Below are positions 45,506 through 56,920 of a stretch of 64,000 nucleotides of DNA, in pieces. The translations under genes were made by a program, and so were the position numbers. This DNA is from Cryptomeria japonica (Eukaryota; Streptophyta; Pinopsida; Cupressales; Cupressaceae): contig NC_081411.1 in NCBI RefSeq assembly GCF_030272615.1, positions 186,046,449 to 186,110,448 of the forward strand, read 5' to 3'. The stretch's first letter is position 1. Every line of letters starts with the position of its first letter. Under the pieces are notes generated by a model that saw only the letters and a list, made by a program, of their open reading frames with translations, was not told where the DNA came from and searched no databases.

Positions 45506-47426
45506 TGTTGTCCTCATTTTTGTTTTCAAAAATGGAGGACCATTATATGAAATTTTGTCAAAAAATGAAAATTTTACTCTATGGCACGCTTCTTGAGGCA
45601 AATTTTTACCTAATCCTTGGACTACTTAATCCTTAGTCCATCCTTGAACCATGTTTCAAATTTCGTTGCATTCTGGGTTCATTTTCTATGTCTTTCCTTC
45701 AATTTTGAGTTTTTTCTCCTTGAGTGCAGGTGAGAAATTTTCCTTGAATTGCAAGTTTTAATGTTTTTCTTTGTTTTAGTCTTTGTAGGGAAATTTTTGG
45801 CTAATTACAAGTGCACTTTATTGAAAAAAGAACTTGTAACTAACTTTTTATTTCCCCCTTGATGTTTTTTGGCTTTCTAAGTTTCAATAAGGATTTTTTG
45901 GATAAGTTACAAGTTAATTTTAAATTGCATATTTATAAATAACTTGTAATTCTTTTCTAAAACCCCTATTTTAATGTCTTTTTCTTGTGATAGGGAATTT
46001 AAACCCCTATTACATGTGTTATGTTATTAAAACTTGTTGTAGGTATTTCATTTTCCCTTTACCAATAATTTGTAACTTGCACATCTCTCTCCAAAACCCA
46101 ATTTTGCTTAGAAATGAAATAAAGTGACAATTTTAAACTTGCTATTGTGCCCCAAAAACCCAATTTTCTTCATAAAGTGTAAATTGGGGAATTTTAAACA
46201 TGTAATTGCATTTCCAAAACCCAATTTTTCCTTGTTGAGAGAAAATTAACATTTTAAACTTGCAATATGGGAATTAAAACCCAATTTTCTCTATTGCATG
46301 TAAAATGAAACTTGTATTTCTTTCCCAAAAAAGCAATTTTCCTCTCCTCAGACAATTTTGTCACAAATTATTTCCAATTTCTATGGACAAATTCATGGAT
46401 CAAAGAGGCATTTTTGTTGCAAATCGATTTGTGTGAGCTATGGGACACGTTGCTGCTGATTTGGTGAATGATTCAACCCTTATTTTCTGCTAAACCATTT
46501 TCCACATGATTCCTAAGACCCACATTTTGGTGGATCCAAACTTCCCAAAGTTGTAATCTCATAAGTCATTTTTCCTTTCCATGCTAAGGCATTGGGGTTT
46601 GATGGAGGATTGACCACTTCTTATTCCTCTAATTTTGCATTTGTTGCCACATTTTGTTGCCCAAGGCATTTTGCTAAAATGTGGCAAGGGTTTAGAATGT
46701 GGTTTATTCTCTATTTAAGAGCTTTTCCTCCTTTCAAAGATTGATTAGCTTTTTGAAGAGGCATTTTTAGTTTGAAGCAAGGTATGATTTCTTTCCTTTC
46801 TTTGTTTCATTTTCTTGTTTTCTTGTCTTCTTGTTTTTCCTTTTTAGTTGTAAATTTGTGTATATGTTTATTTTGCCCCAAAAATCAGTTTTGTGAGAGA
46901 TATTTTCCCCTTTGTAAAGCAATTTTTGAATTGCATTGTTCTTCCCCATTTTCCCTCTTTACTTGTATTTGGTATTTTAAATCTTGATTACAAGTTGGAT
47001 GAAAATCATTGTTCTTCCCTTATGGTTACAAGAATTTAACCATCTTTTATCAAAATTCCAAGTTGTAAAGATGAAAAATACCCATCCTTCTAAAATCAGG
47101 TTTTTAGAACTAGATTGCATGTCCAAAGTTCTTCCCATTTTCTTGGAAATGACATTCCCAAAATATACCCCTTTTTATCCATCCATATCACCTATATCCA
47201 TACTTTCCATTCACATCATTTCTCACAAGTCAAATTCTCATTTTTCACTCATTTCTCCATTTTCCGTTTTACAAGAATACCTGCATTTGGGTTTTAAAAA
47301 TCTGATTGCATGTGCACTCTTCACAACTTGTATACTTGTTAAATTTTCCCCAAGATCTGAAATTGGCCAAAGTCAAATTTCCACTATTCCCATTTATTTC
47401 CCATCTTTCTCTCACAAAATTGTGAA
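45506..47426 (+). other. Non-coding head of element D
   Basis: AT-rich, with many AACTTGTAATT, AAACCCAATTTT and TTGCAATT phrases recurring between 45800 and 46370. A TATA-like CTATTTAAGAGC lies at about 46711-46722, so transcription could begin near 46745. Short frames here (46772-47297) look fortuitous. Confidence 0.5.
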
Positions 47427-50400
47427 GTGCAAGTGTTGGAGTTCTTCACATTTGAAGAAGAAAAAACGTTAGTTACAACTGATTATGATGTTGCATTAAC
47501 AATTTTAAGTCTTCATCATAGTATACTAGGTTGTCCTTCAATGTCAGATTTACCATCCTCTCCTATTCCAAAGAAGATGAAGTATAAACATGAAAATTAT
47601 CAAAATAAATTTTCACCTTCACAAGTTTCCTCTCCTTTGGATCGCATAAAAGATACAAAGATAGGGCATGTGGAAATGTCAGAATTTTTTAAGAGAGTGG
47701 AGGATCTGCAGGATAGTAATATGCAGTGGTTGTTGGATAGCCACATCCATCACACATCCTCTTTTCTAGTGGCTACCCTAGAACCTGAATTTGTTCTCGC
47801 TTGCACCCATTTCTTTAACAAAGAGACAAGAACCATTAAAAATGATGATGGTGAAGCAATAATCCACCTTGATGTAGATATAATTGAGAAAGTCTTCAGA
47901 ATACCACCAACACCTAATTATATAGAAATTTCAAAGGATAGTGTAGCCGAGTACTATGTCAAGAGGGAAAGGGAATGCAAACATTATATTAACAGGTGGA
48001 TTCATGAGCCACGAGTTGCCTTCTCAAGGTGGGATAAGTTGTACCATTGTGACTTTAAGTGGTAAATTGGAGACATCATAACTCTCCTCAGCAAGATGAT
48101 GGGTCTTGAACACTCCAATGTTTTTGAACCCTAGATGTATCAGTTTACCATGTTCATAACGCAATCCCATCATATATCACAGGGAGAGATTATCGATTAT
48201 TCTTTATGTGAGCAACTTGGAGCAATCCCTACCACCATGAATTTCTACAAGAATTCATACTTAGTGTATTTGGTAACGTCACTCAAACATTTCTCTGGTC
48301 TTTCTACCAAGGGTGACCACTTGCTTATACCTATATGGGAATATTATGATTAGCTACCTTTGAGACCTAGTAGATTGTATTTTAGAAGAGTTCAAGATGC
48401 ATTCTTTGGCTACTTCATGTGCTAGTTTGACAAGACTCTAAAGAATAGAAGACTATTAGATGGGGCATGGGAAAGAGTGAATGAGTATGGGTGCTTGTTT
48501 CTTCAATTCTTGACCTTTACCTATATGAGATTCAGATGCTATAGTTGGCAGCCATACATGCTCCCTAGATACCCGACTGATAAGATGATTCATATGGAGT
48601 TGGGAAGACAGATCATGGTTGTGCATGCTCATCAGTCTGTAAGACATAAGGTCAAAATAGGGAATTCTACAACAAACCCATTGAAAATTGGCCGGTATTC
48701 TCTTGTCACTTCCGACAAAGCCAAAGCTATGGAGAGTGAGATGCAAGAGATTAAACTCAAAAGGTTTAAGTCCAGGGCAGATCTTGCTTACCTGGGTATG
48801 AAAGAAAAGAACAAAAATTCCTTCATGCATGTCCATCGTATTGAGTATATCTGGGTAGATCTCCGTACAGAAATGGAGGTTCTCAAGATGGACTATTGTA
48901 GGCTTACTATTGGGCAGGTTATTGATCTAAACCTGGTGGACATTCTGCAAGGAATGATCGATGATGGTTATGTGCTTGATTCAAAATATATTTCATGAAG
49001 GGTTGAGGAATCTCTAGTTCCTTTAATCCAATGGTCACACAAAGAGTGTACTTCCATTCTTGAAAGGTTTCAGCCTATTCTTGCCAACACCAACACTTGG
49101 CTTAAAGGTAATGGTGTTAGACTCATCAAAATCAAGGTTGGAAAAGAAGATGACTCTACGGGACCTCTTGGTTGTAAGTCTGAGATTCATATTGACAATA
49201 AGGAAGGTGCATCATCTTTACGCACTAGGATCAAATTGCGGGTTAGTCAGGTAGTAGTGCTTCTTTCTGAGGAGGTGACAATTCGTGAAAAGGAAAAGTC
49301 TTGGTTTCATGGTCATGTGATCAATCCTAGTAATCAAGAAGAAGGACAACAATATGATGATGCTCCTAAGTCTATAGCTTTGGACTCACCTCATGAGATT
49401 CCTTCATCAGTTTCTATTGAGATGCCTCTTTCTGCTCCTAACATAATAGTGGAAGTCTCCTTAGAATGTTGTTCCTATTTCAGAAATTGAGCCGCCTCTT
49501 GATCATCAATAAGAGGGTGTGCTGGAAATTCCTGAGGATACTCCTGCATGTATCCATTTGTTAGAGATTGATACCTCTACTTCTGGCTTTGAATAATTTA
49601 TAAGCAATCTTCATGCCCATTGGTTATTGAGAAAGTCATCTTCACCATCCAAATAGATACTCCTCCTAGGGTGACCATGGCTTTTCAAACAAAAACTGGT
49701 TCTCCTTTGCTTTCAGTAGCTACTCAAGGAGAACTAGTGGTTTTACCTCCATGGCTTAGTTCTTTTACCCCAAAGAGGAAGAAGCGGGAAATATCCCCTA
49801 ATATCTTTGACTATCAGCAACTCAAACAGTCTAGGCCCAAGGTTGCTAAAAAGGCCAAGACAATCTCAAGAGTGACTGTTGATAGCAGTAAGATGAAAGT
49901 GGCAAAAATTGTTGAGCCCCTTATGGATAAGCCACATGAGCAAATGCAAGTTGTCGATTATACGGTTACAAGGATAGAATTGGGCAAACAAACACATGAA
50001 GTGGTCAAACATGATGCCCAGCAATCTATAGCCTCATTAGTGCAGTAGTATGATAAACTTCTAGCAAAGAAAGATAAGCTAATAGAGGAGAACTGACAAC
50101 TTGTTGCAACTATTCATAAAATTAAAAAACCTGCTAGTGAAGGGAGTAAACCTACAAGTTCTTCTGGTTCCCAAGAACCAATTCGTGGAGTTGAGAGAGC
50201 TGCCCAAAAAGTACAAGCATTGGATTCTTGGGTGGATCAACTTCATGATCTATGTGCACAAGTGCTGAAAGATATTTTCAAAATGATGTCTAAGTTGGAG
50301 GCCATTGAAGAGAAATTGAATCAAAGCTCCTCTACTTTTAAACAAAATTTGGAAAGGGTTGAAGATAGTTTGACAATCTAGTGCATCATGCCCCAACAAT

Positions 50401-50890
50401 AGTTAAGTGTTATTTAGGAGCATGCCATTATTTCTTCCAAGGTCATGTACTTGGAATTTGAATAACTTCTAGAGAATAAAGCCCTTGTTCTCAAATCCCT
50501 CATTGAGGAGATTGATGATGCAATCATATTGCAGGGTGCAGTATTTCAAGGTATTGTTTCCCATTGTGAGAAGGCTTCTTGCAACATAATGAGTCAGAAT
50601 GGAGAGCTAATACCAAAATAAGAAGTTATTGTAGATCTACAAATGAGGATTCATAATGAACGGAGGAGAGAACAAATCTCAGCTACTTCAATTCAGGCTC
50701 TAATGAAACATCAAACTTTTTTGTACAAAATGCAGTCAATCTTGGAGAAGAACAATTATATGCTTCTTTGATGACATGATACCATTGTGAAGACCATGGT
50801 TGTTGCCAAGAACACCCAAGAACTGAATCACGTTGAGCTACAAATGATCATCTGGAAGTTTAAAGTATTCTTGTCTTCACATACTGCAAC
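47427..50890 (+). pseudogene. Degenerate coding region of unknown function in element D
   Basis: A run of plus-strand frames with consistent protein-like composition spans about 3.4 kb. The first part (47427-48998) looks globular: FLVATLEPEFVLACTHFFNK, FRIPPTPNYIEISKD, GRQIMVVHAHQSVRHKVKIG. The middle (about 49620-50048) is Ser/Pro-rich then basic, with PKRKKREISPNIFDY and PKVAKKAKTI. The last part (about 50040-50880) is Lys/Glu/Leu/Gln-rich and coiled-coil-like. It is not gag, protease, RT, RNase H or integrase. I do not recognise the family; a relation to the uncharacterised 'putative plant transposon protein' or plant mobile domain class is a guess. Broken in several places. Confidence 0.6.
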
Positions 50891-52096
50891 TTAAGTGTTT
50901 TTCAACACTTATGTTGTATTTTTCCACATTTTTAATCTCTAAGTTGTAATTTTGTTTTGACAAGTTACATGTAAAAACCTTTTATAAATTGCCAGTCAAG
51001 TCTTTACATGCACTTTTATAATTACATGTAAGGCAACTACAAGTTGAGTTCAATTAGGACTGTACTTGGAATAAGTCATAGTTAGTTATTGAATAAGTCT
51101 TGGTGGTTGAGATAATTTCTCAAGTTAGCTGGGATCCTCCCACCTTTTTCTCAAGGCTCCTCTTCTATAAATACTTGAGGGGTCTATTGTAATCTTTATC
51201 TTTTTGAAAGCAAGCAAAAACTCTATGAAATTTGTAGCAAAGAAGTCTTTGAGCTTCTATGTGTAAATTGAAGAATTGAAAGGAATAAAAGAAAATTGCT
51301 CAAGCTTTGAGTCTTTGTACTTAATTCTTTGAGCTGCAAGTATTGGAGATTAATTTAGTTAAAATAGAAGTTCTATTGGGAAAAAGTTGTAAGACTTTAT
51401 GCTTACACTTGTTCTTAATTGAGTTTAAAAGTAAGTAGATTTTATGAGAAATAGTTGTGAGTCTTAGATCTCACACTTGTTCTTGTTGTCTTGCATAGAA
51501 AGAATAAGATATTTTAGTCTTTGTGGTGTTATAATTTGTTCTTAATAAAATTAGTATAGAAAAGGGTAGATAGGACTTCACATAATCAAGACTTTGAGCT
51601 TGATATTGTTGTCCCATCCCAAAGAAAGTGACAAAAGTCTTTGAGCTTTTAGGAAACTTAATTTATTTTGTCTCATTTCATTTCGAAAGTTGTTACTGCT
51701 GTTTTATATCAAATCGCTATCACTTTTCTCTATATTGCCTTTCTTGAAGGAAGAAGAAAGATTGTTGTCCCATCCCATTTTATTTTTAAGCTTTATATAG
51801 ATAGGGGTAGCTTTCTCTTAATTAGGAGAGTTTTCCTCACACACTATGGTTGAAACCACAATTTTGTATATTTCGCCAAGTGTACAAAAATTTTAACCAA
51901 TAGTTTTTGGTGACTCTTCTGGGGACACAAACACATTAGAGAGCCTCATGCTTTTGTTTGAAGTCTAGTGTCTTGCTGATTTTAAAAAATGAATAACTTT
52001 TCTTGGGTTTCTGTTGAAAAGAGATTGGAAATATTTTGGTAATTATATCATATAATCTCTGATATAAATTTGTTTGGCCCATCTAAGTCACTAACA
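50890..52096 (+). repeat. LTR-like promoter region of element D
   Basis: A TATA box, TATAAATA, at 51166-51173 is followed by a T/A/G-rich leader with repeated GTCTTTGAGCTT and TTGTCCCATCCCA phrases. It ends CACTAACA at 52096 just before a primer-site-like sequence. The left edge is not defined; AAGTGTTTTTCAACACTT at about 50893-50910 is a small inverted repeat near it. Confidence 0.55.
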
Positions 52097-52175
52097 GTTT
52101 TTGGCGACCTTGTTGGGGACACGAACGCATTCGAAAGCCTCATGCTTTCATTTGAAGTCTAGTGTCTTGCCGATT
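51902..52175 (+). repeat. Tandem duplication of the primer-site/leader of D, period 194 bp
   Basis: AGTTTTTGGTGACTCTTCTG at 51902 and AGTTTTTGGCGACCTTGTTG at 52096 start two parallel segments. Both continue GGGACAC, CCTCATGCTTT and GAAGTCTAGTGTCTTGC at a constant offset of 194. TTTGGCGACTC...GCTGGGGA is, from memory, the primer-binding and leader sequence of the Tat/Ogre side of gypsy. Confidence 0.75.
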
Positions 52176-52429
52176 TTTTCAAAATTTTATCACTGTGGTT
52201 TTTTAGATTTTCTCTAAGCTAGAAGGTTTGCATGTTTACGTTCGTCGTAAGAAGGGTGAAAGTTCTCAAGAAATCTCTCCTGCTGAATGAGCTAGATTCC
52301 ATTTTCTTATTAGTACATCCTCCCTTTCACGAACCATAAGTTACCGTCCGTCAAGAAAAAGAAAGTCTATCCCAAGTGAAAATTCCCCTTTCTTTTTCAA
52401 ACCGTTGATATTTTCATCATCTAGTATGG

Positions 52430-53340
52430 CTAATCCACCTCCACCTCCTCTTCCTAGTTAGTGGGGAGCAGCTTTTGGTCTTTTAGCCTTCACCCCACCT
52501 CTTCATCCACTTCCACAAGGTTCCCGAAAAAATCTTCCCAAGTTCTATGGAGATGGAAAGCAACATCCCGATGAGAATGTCAAATCTTTCTTTATGGCAT
52601 ATGGTGTTCTTGGAGTAGAACATCAAGATGTTGTTGTTCGTTTGTTCATAGAAACTCTTCAAGGTATTGCAGCAGATTGGTTTTTCAATCTTTTTACTGG
52701 TTCAATCATTTCTTGGAACTCGTTGAGAGACAAGTTTGAGGAACATTTCAAGCATGCAAAAGATGAACACGCCAGGCTGGTCCAATTGACCCAAATGAAG
52801 AAGGATACCCATGAAGGCATGTGGGAATTCATAGCTAAGTTCAACAAATTAGAAAATAGAATTCCTATCAATTCTTAACCTACTCCTAAGAATATCAAGT
52901 TCTTTTTCATCAATACTTAGTTGCCCAAGGTTAGTTTCTTCTTAAGGCGAGCATCTCCCACTGATATAGCTATTGTTCAATCAATGGCTACTAAAATTGA
53001 GGACAATTTGATCCTAGCTAGTAAAATTAAAAGGCATTCTAATTAGTCCAAAGGAGGTTCACATATGGAGAGTTTATCTTCTGGCTCTACCAACCCAATG
53101 CTGCAGAAATTGGCAAATGAACTTCTTTCGTTAAAGAAGCAAGTATCTCAGAATTCCTATCCTACACCATACAAGGATATCCCAAGACAGATGTATACTA
53201 ATACTACTACCAGTTATGCTTCTAAGAATCAACCCAAGTTACCTCCTTGTCTCAAGAGACTTGCGCTTGAACCACCTCCTTCAAAGGTAGCAGTTGATTA
53301 TTATGAGACAAATCAAAATGAGTCTTCTTATTTTGATTAT
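52430..53340 (+). pseudogene. Gypsy gag remnant of element D
   Basis: A Pro-rich start near 52427 precedes the Retrotrans_gag domain: NLPKFYGDGKQHPDENVKSF, IAADWFFNLFTGSIISWNSL and MKKDTHEGMWEFIAKFNKLE (52530-52878). A Ser/Gln/Pro-rich tail follows (53065-53343). Broken in a few places. Confidence 0.82.
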
Positions 53341-54590
53341 TAGTCTGATGATGTTTCTTTTCCTCATCAAGAAAAAGAAGATATAATTGGTGACTGTACT
53401 ATATGCTTTATGCATTATGATGACTTTGTTGCTACTGAAAGGACTCATAGTCAAGTGTTTGCCATGGTGACAAGATCCTAGACTCAGTTGGCTCAATAAG
53501 ATGAAGCCGTGAAAGTTGCAAGTGATTTACAATCACCTATTACTATTTCTAAAAGGGGAACACCACTGCCCTATATTCCAAAGGATGTAGCAAAAAGTCA
53601 AGTAAGTAACAATAATCCTCTTTTTTCTTCTTCTATTGATCCCAAGCCCAGTATGCCTAACCCCAAACCATAATCGAACAATGTTTATCCCTCCTTAGTT
53701 GGTTCATTTCAAGCTTCTTATATTATTGATCATGCTAGGAAGACCAAGATTCAAATGTCCAAAGTTGAATAGCTACAAGCTAATCCTGATCAATTTGATA
53801 GGTAAGCTAATTTTGTTAAAAGTAAGGAAACTCATCCTATATTTGAAAATAATACCCCTCAAGAACCCAAGAATTTGCCCAATCATTTGGTGACCATTAC
53901 GTCTATTACCCAAGGAAAAATAGAACCTTTTATATTTCCCTATTGATCAATGGTTTTCAATTGAGTAATTGTGTCTTGGATTCTTGTGCTTCTGATAACG
54001 TCATGCCTGCTAAAGTTGCTCAAGCTTTGGGGTTAACCTTGACCAAAACTTTTGGTCATTGTTATTCCATGGAAAAAAAACAAGTGCCTCTTATTGGGAA
54101 AATCAAGGATGCTCAATTTGCATTTTTAGCTTTCTCGGATAATAAAGTAAAGATGATTGTTTTCGTAGTTGACGTTCCTACGTCACATGGAATGTTACTT
54201 GGCTGTAATTTTTGAAAGGATGTTGGAGGTGAACTCAACATGGATATGACCAAAGCAAGAATACCTGTCAAAGGTATTATGCAAACGTTAATTCCTGAAA
54301 GAGAAACCAAATACATGGTTGTCAAGTCTAATGATCCCCATTCTCAGATTCTTTTTCAATCTTCAGGTTTTGGGAATTATTATCTTCATATAGATGAAAT
54401 CTTAGAGTTCGTTGAAGATTTCCCTTCTAGTAGCTCCGACATTTCACTACTTTCAACAAATGAAAAATTTGTTGATACTGAGCAAGATCAAGTATCAGAA
54501 GGTGGGTCTTCCAGTTCATATATTATGGTTGAAGAAGCTTCATCTCTTGTTGTTGATGTTGGCATATGTGCAGAGTTTGATGACATGATG
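53341..54590 (+). pseudogene. Gypsy protease region of element D
   Basis: A degraded linker (53341-53940) leads to a retropepsin-like segment at 53943-54215 with NCVLDSCASDNVMPAKVAQA (active-site D in place of the usual DTGA context) and VVDVPTSHGMLLGCNF near its end. An acidic, Ser-rich tail follows (54240-54590). Homology to D ends near 54590. Fossil. Confidence 0.75.
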
Positions 54591-55372
54591 ATAATGTATG
54601 TTGTCATTGATGTCAATATGCTGAAGTATGAATCAGTGTATTGAAGTAAGCAAACTAGCAAGAGAACCAGTATGATGATGTGAACTGGTATATGTGAAAA
54701 AGTGAAGCAGTATGTTTGTTCATGGTGAACCGGTATGATGGAATATGAACCAATATCGGGGTTTTATTTGGTATGACTACCAGTTGGTAGTCTCAGCTTC
54801 AGGGTTTCCGTTTGATGCATTTCAAGTCTGTGTGATTTGACCGATGACATCCTATGATGAGTTAACATTGAAATGAAGATCGGATCGTGTTGTCACATCA
54901 ACCTTGTGCGTGTCAAGGATTTCCTTGAGGATCTTGCATGGAGATTGATCCTATCTACCTCAGGAATGTACGAAGTCTTTGTAAATGGTGGAGTGTGCGT
55001 GATGGGTTATCAGCTTCCAAAAGCGGCAAAGAAAAAAATGATGGAAAACATCTTGAGATGTGTTCAAGATTGTTTTACACTATGCAAAGTGTTTAAACGG
55101 TTAGGATTGGACCGATTGTATTGATAACCTAAATGTTTAGGGTTTAGGGTTTATTCTACCGACCTATCTGTTTCCTATAAGGTTGATGATGATTTGAATT
55201 GTGAAGTTGTTGGCAAATGTTATGTGTGTATCCAAGTGAAGAGATACTTGATTCTTGCCAGATTGGAGAAGTGTGTTGATACCTGCAGAGTGTGATTGCA
55301 GAAGCAAAGGAGCTAAAGTGAATTTGCCTTGGCATTGAGTGTTGTTATCAGATCAGTGTATTACTTGTTGAC
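54591..55372 (+). repeat. Copia-like LTR fragment between D and E
   Basis: It opens near 54590 with TGATAATGTATGTTGTCATT followed by GATGTCAA, the opening phrase of the copia LTRs in this window. It then has repeated ACCGGTATGATG / AACTGGTATATG words. The minus-strand element E abuts its right side at 55373. No matching right part is found after E. It is a truncated LTR or the residue of a rearrangement. A 77-codon-scale frame at 54873-55124 is unassigned. Confidence 0.45.
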
Positions 55373-56506
55373 TGTTAGGCCTCATATGGAAAGCTAATGT
55401 ACTGAGAGGGGAGGGGTGAATCAGTACTCCAAAACTTTTCTTCAATAATAACTTTACTGTTATGTATAAACTGAATAGTGCAGTAACATAATATAAAGCT
55501 AAAACAAATAGATAACAATCATACATGATTCACTCCATAACACATATATTTTGGTTATGCAAAAAATCTTGGTTAGAGAGAAAAAATATGGTGGGGATGG
55601 CACCCACAACTTCACTACTGCAATAATAAAGAGTGCTTAGTTAGAGCTACATGTTTAGCTATTTTTGATAGCTTACCCTGTTAGGAGTATCAAGATCTTT
55701 TAGATCTACCTTGCTAAAGGATTTCACAACACTTAAACTAAATGTTGCACCTAGTTAGAGGCTTTACACTTTATAGACTTGATTAGAGTCTTTTACCCTG
55801 TTAAAGGTTTCTCTTACAACTTCAAAATATTATAATAAAATCATTACAAATATCTACAACTTTACATCTGGAATGTTATAGCAGATTCTATGTGCTCAGA
55901 GTAAGTTACCTTGCTTATAGCATACCTCGATAACCCATATAGTAACTTGGTAAACCCTTTTGTTTACTCTGTTCTTCGACTATTCTTTGAAAACCTTCTC
56001 GGTGACCTCTGTGTCTCTGTAACAGTTTTCTTACACTCATGCACACACACATTCACTATCTTTAATTCTTCACTCATGTTGTATAAATAGATCTCTTATG
56101 ACGGTGATCAATTCACTGCTTCGATCTTATAAATATGATTTATCAAATGAATAATCATGCAAATTATTTCATTGGTTAGATGACCTCAAAATCATACACA
56201 ATCTTTAAGTGCAATTTCCAATGTGATAATGGTTAGATGTGCCTCGATCTTGTAACACGTTTTCATATGCATGTCCAAGTTCAATGAATTTGGTAACACG
56301 TTTCACTTGGTGTGTCATCTTTGTTGCTCGATAGACATGAAATGATACTCGGTAGACAGCTCGGTGTATACTACGTTTTGAGACTTACTTTCTTTTGTAA
56401 TCGACTAGACTATTCATACCGACTGAATGTCTTGGTAGAGATAACTGACTAGAGTATATAGTATAAATTTGACATAAAACTAATGGCAACTTGATAAGTA
56501 GTAAGA
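55373..56506 (-). repeat. 3' LTR of element E
   Basis: On the plus strand it starts TGTTAGGCCTCATATGG and aligns base for base with 62255-63400, apart from small gaps. On the minus strand the polypurine tract AAAAGGGGAGA lies just before it (about 56509-56519). Confidence 0.88.
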
Positions 56507-56920
56507 ATCTCCCCTTTTGACATTAGTTGAGATGTTTGACAAACACTACTTTCAAAGTTATAACTCAATAATCTATATACTTGCAAAATTTGACTATGCT
56601 GATAGTATATACAATAGTCAATAATATAATATATCCATATATACTCCCCTTATTGATATACTGTACAAAACTTCTGATTTTGCATTCTTGATGATCTGTT
56701 CTATGTGCTTTTCTTACTATTATGTTTACTGTTTGGTTCACTGCTCTTGGATACTCTGCATGCTTTTCTTAGTATACTCCCCCTGTATACTATACTCCTA
56801 TTGTTTGATTTGATACTTTGATGCTTTGAATACTACACTCCCCCAATACTATATCAAATACTGTATCACTCCCCCTAGTACTGTAACATATTACTCCCCC
56901 TTTTTGACAAACATCAAAAC

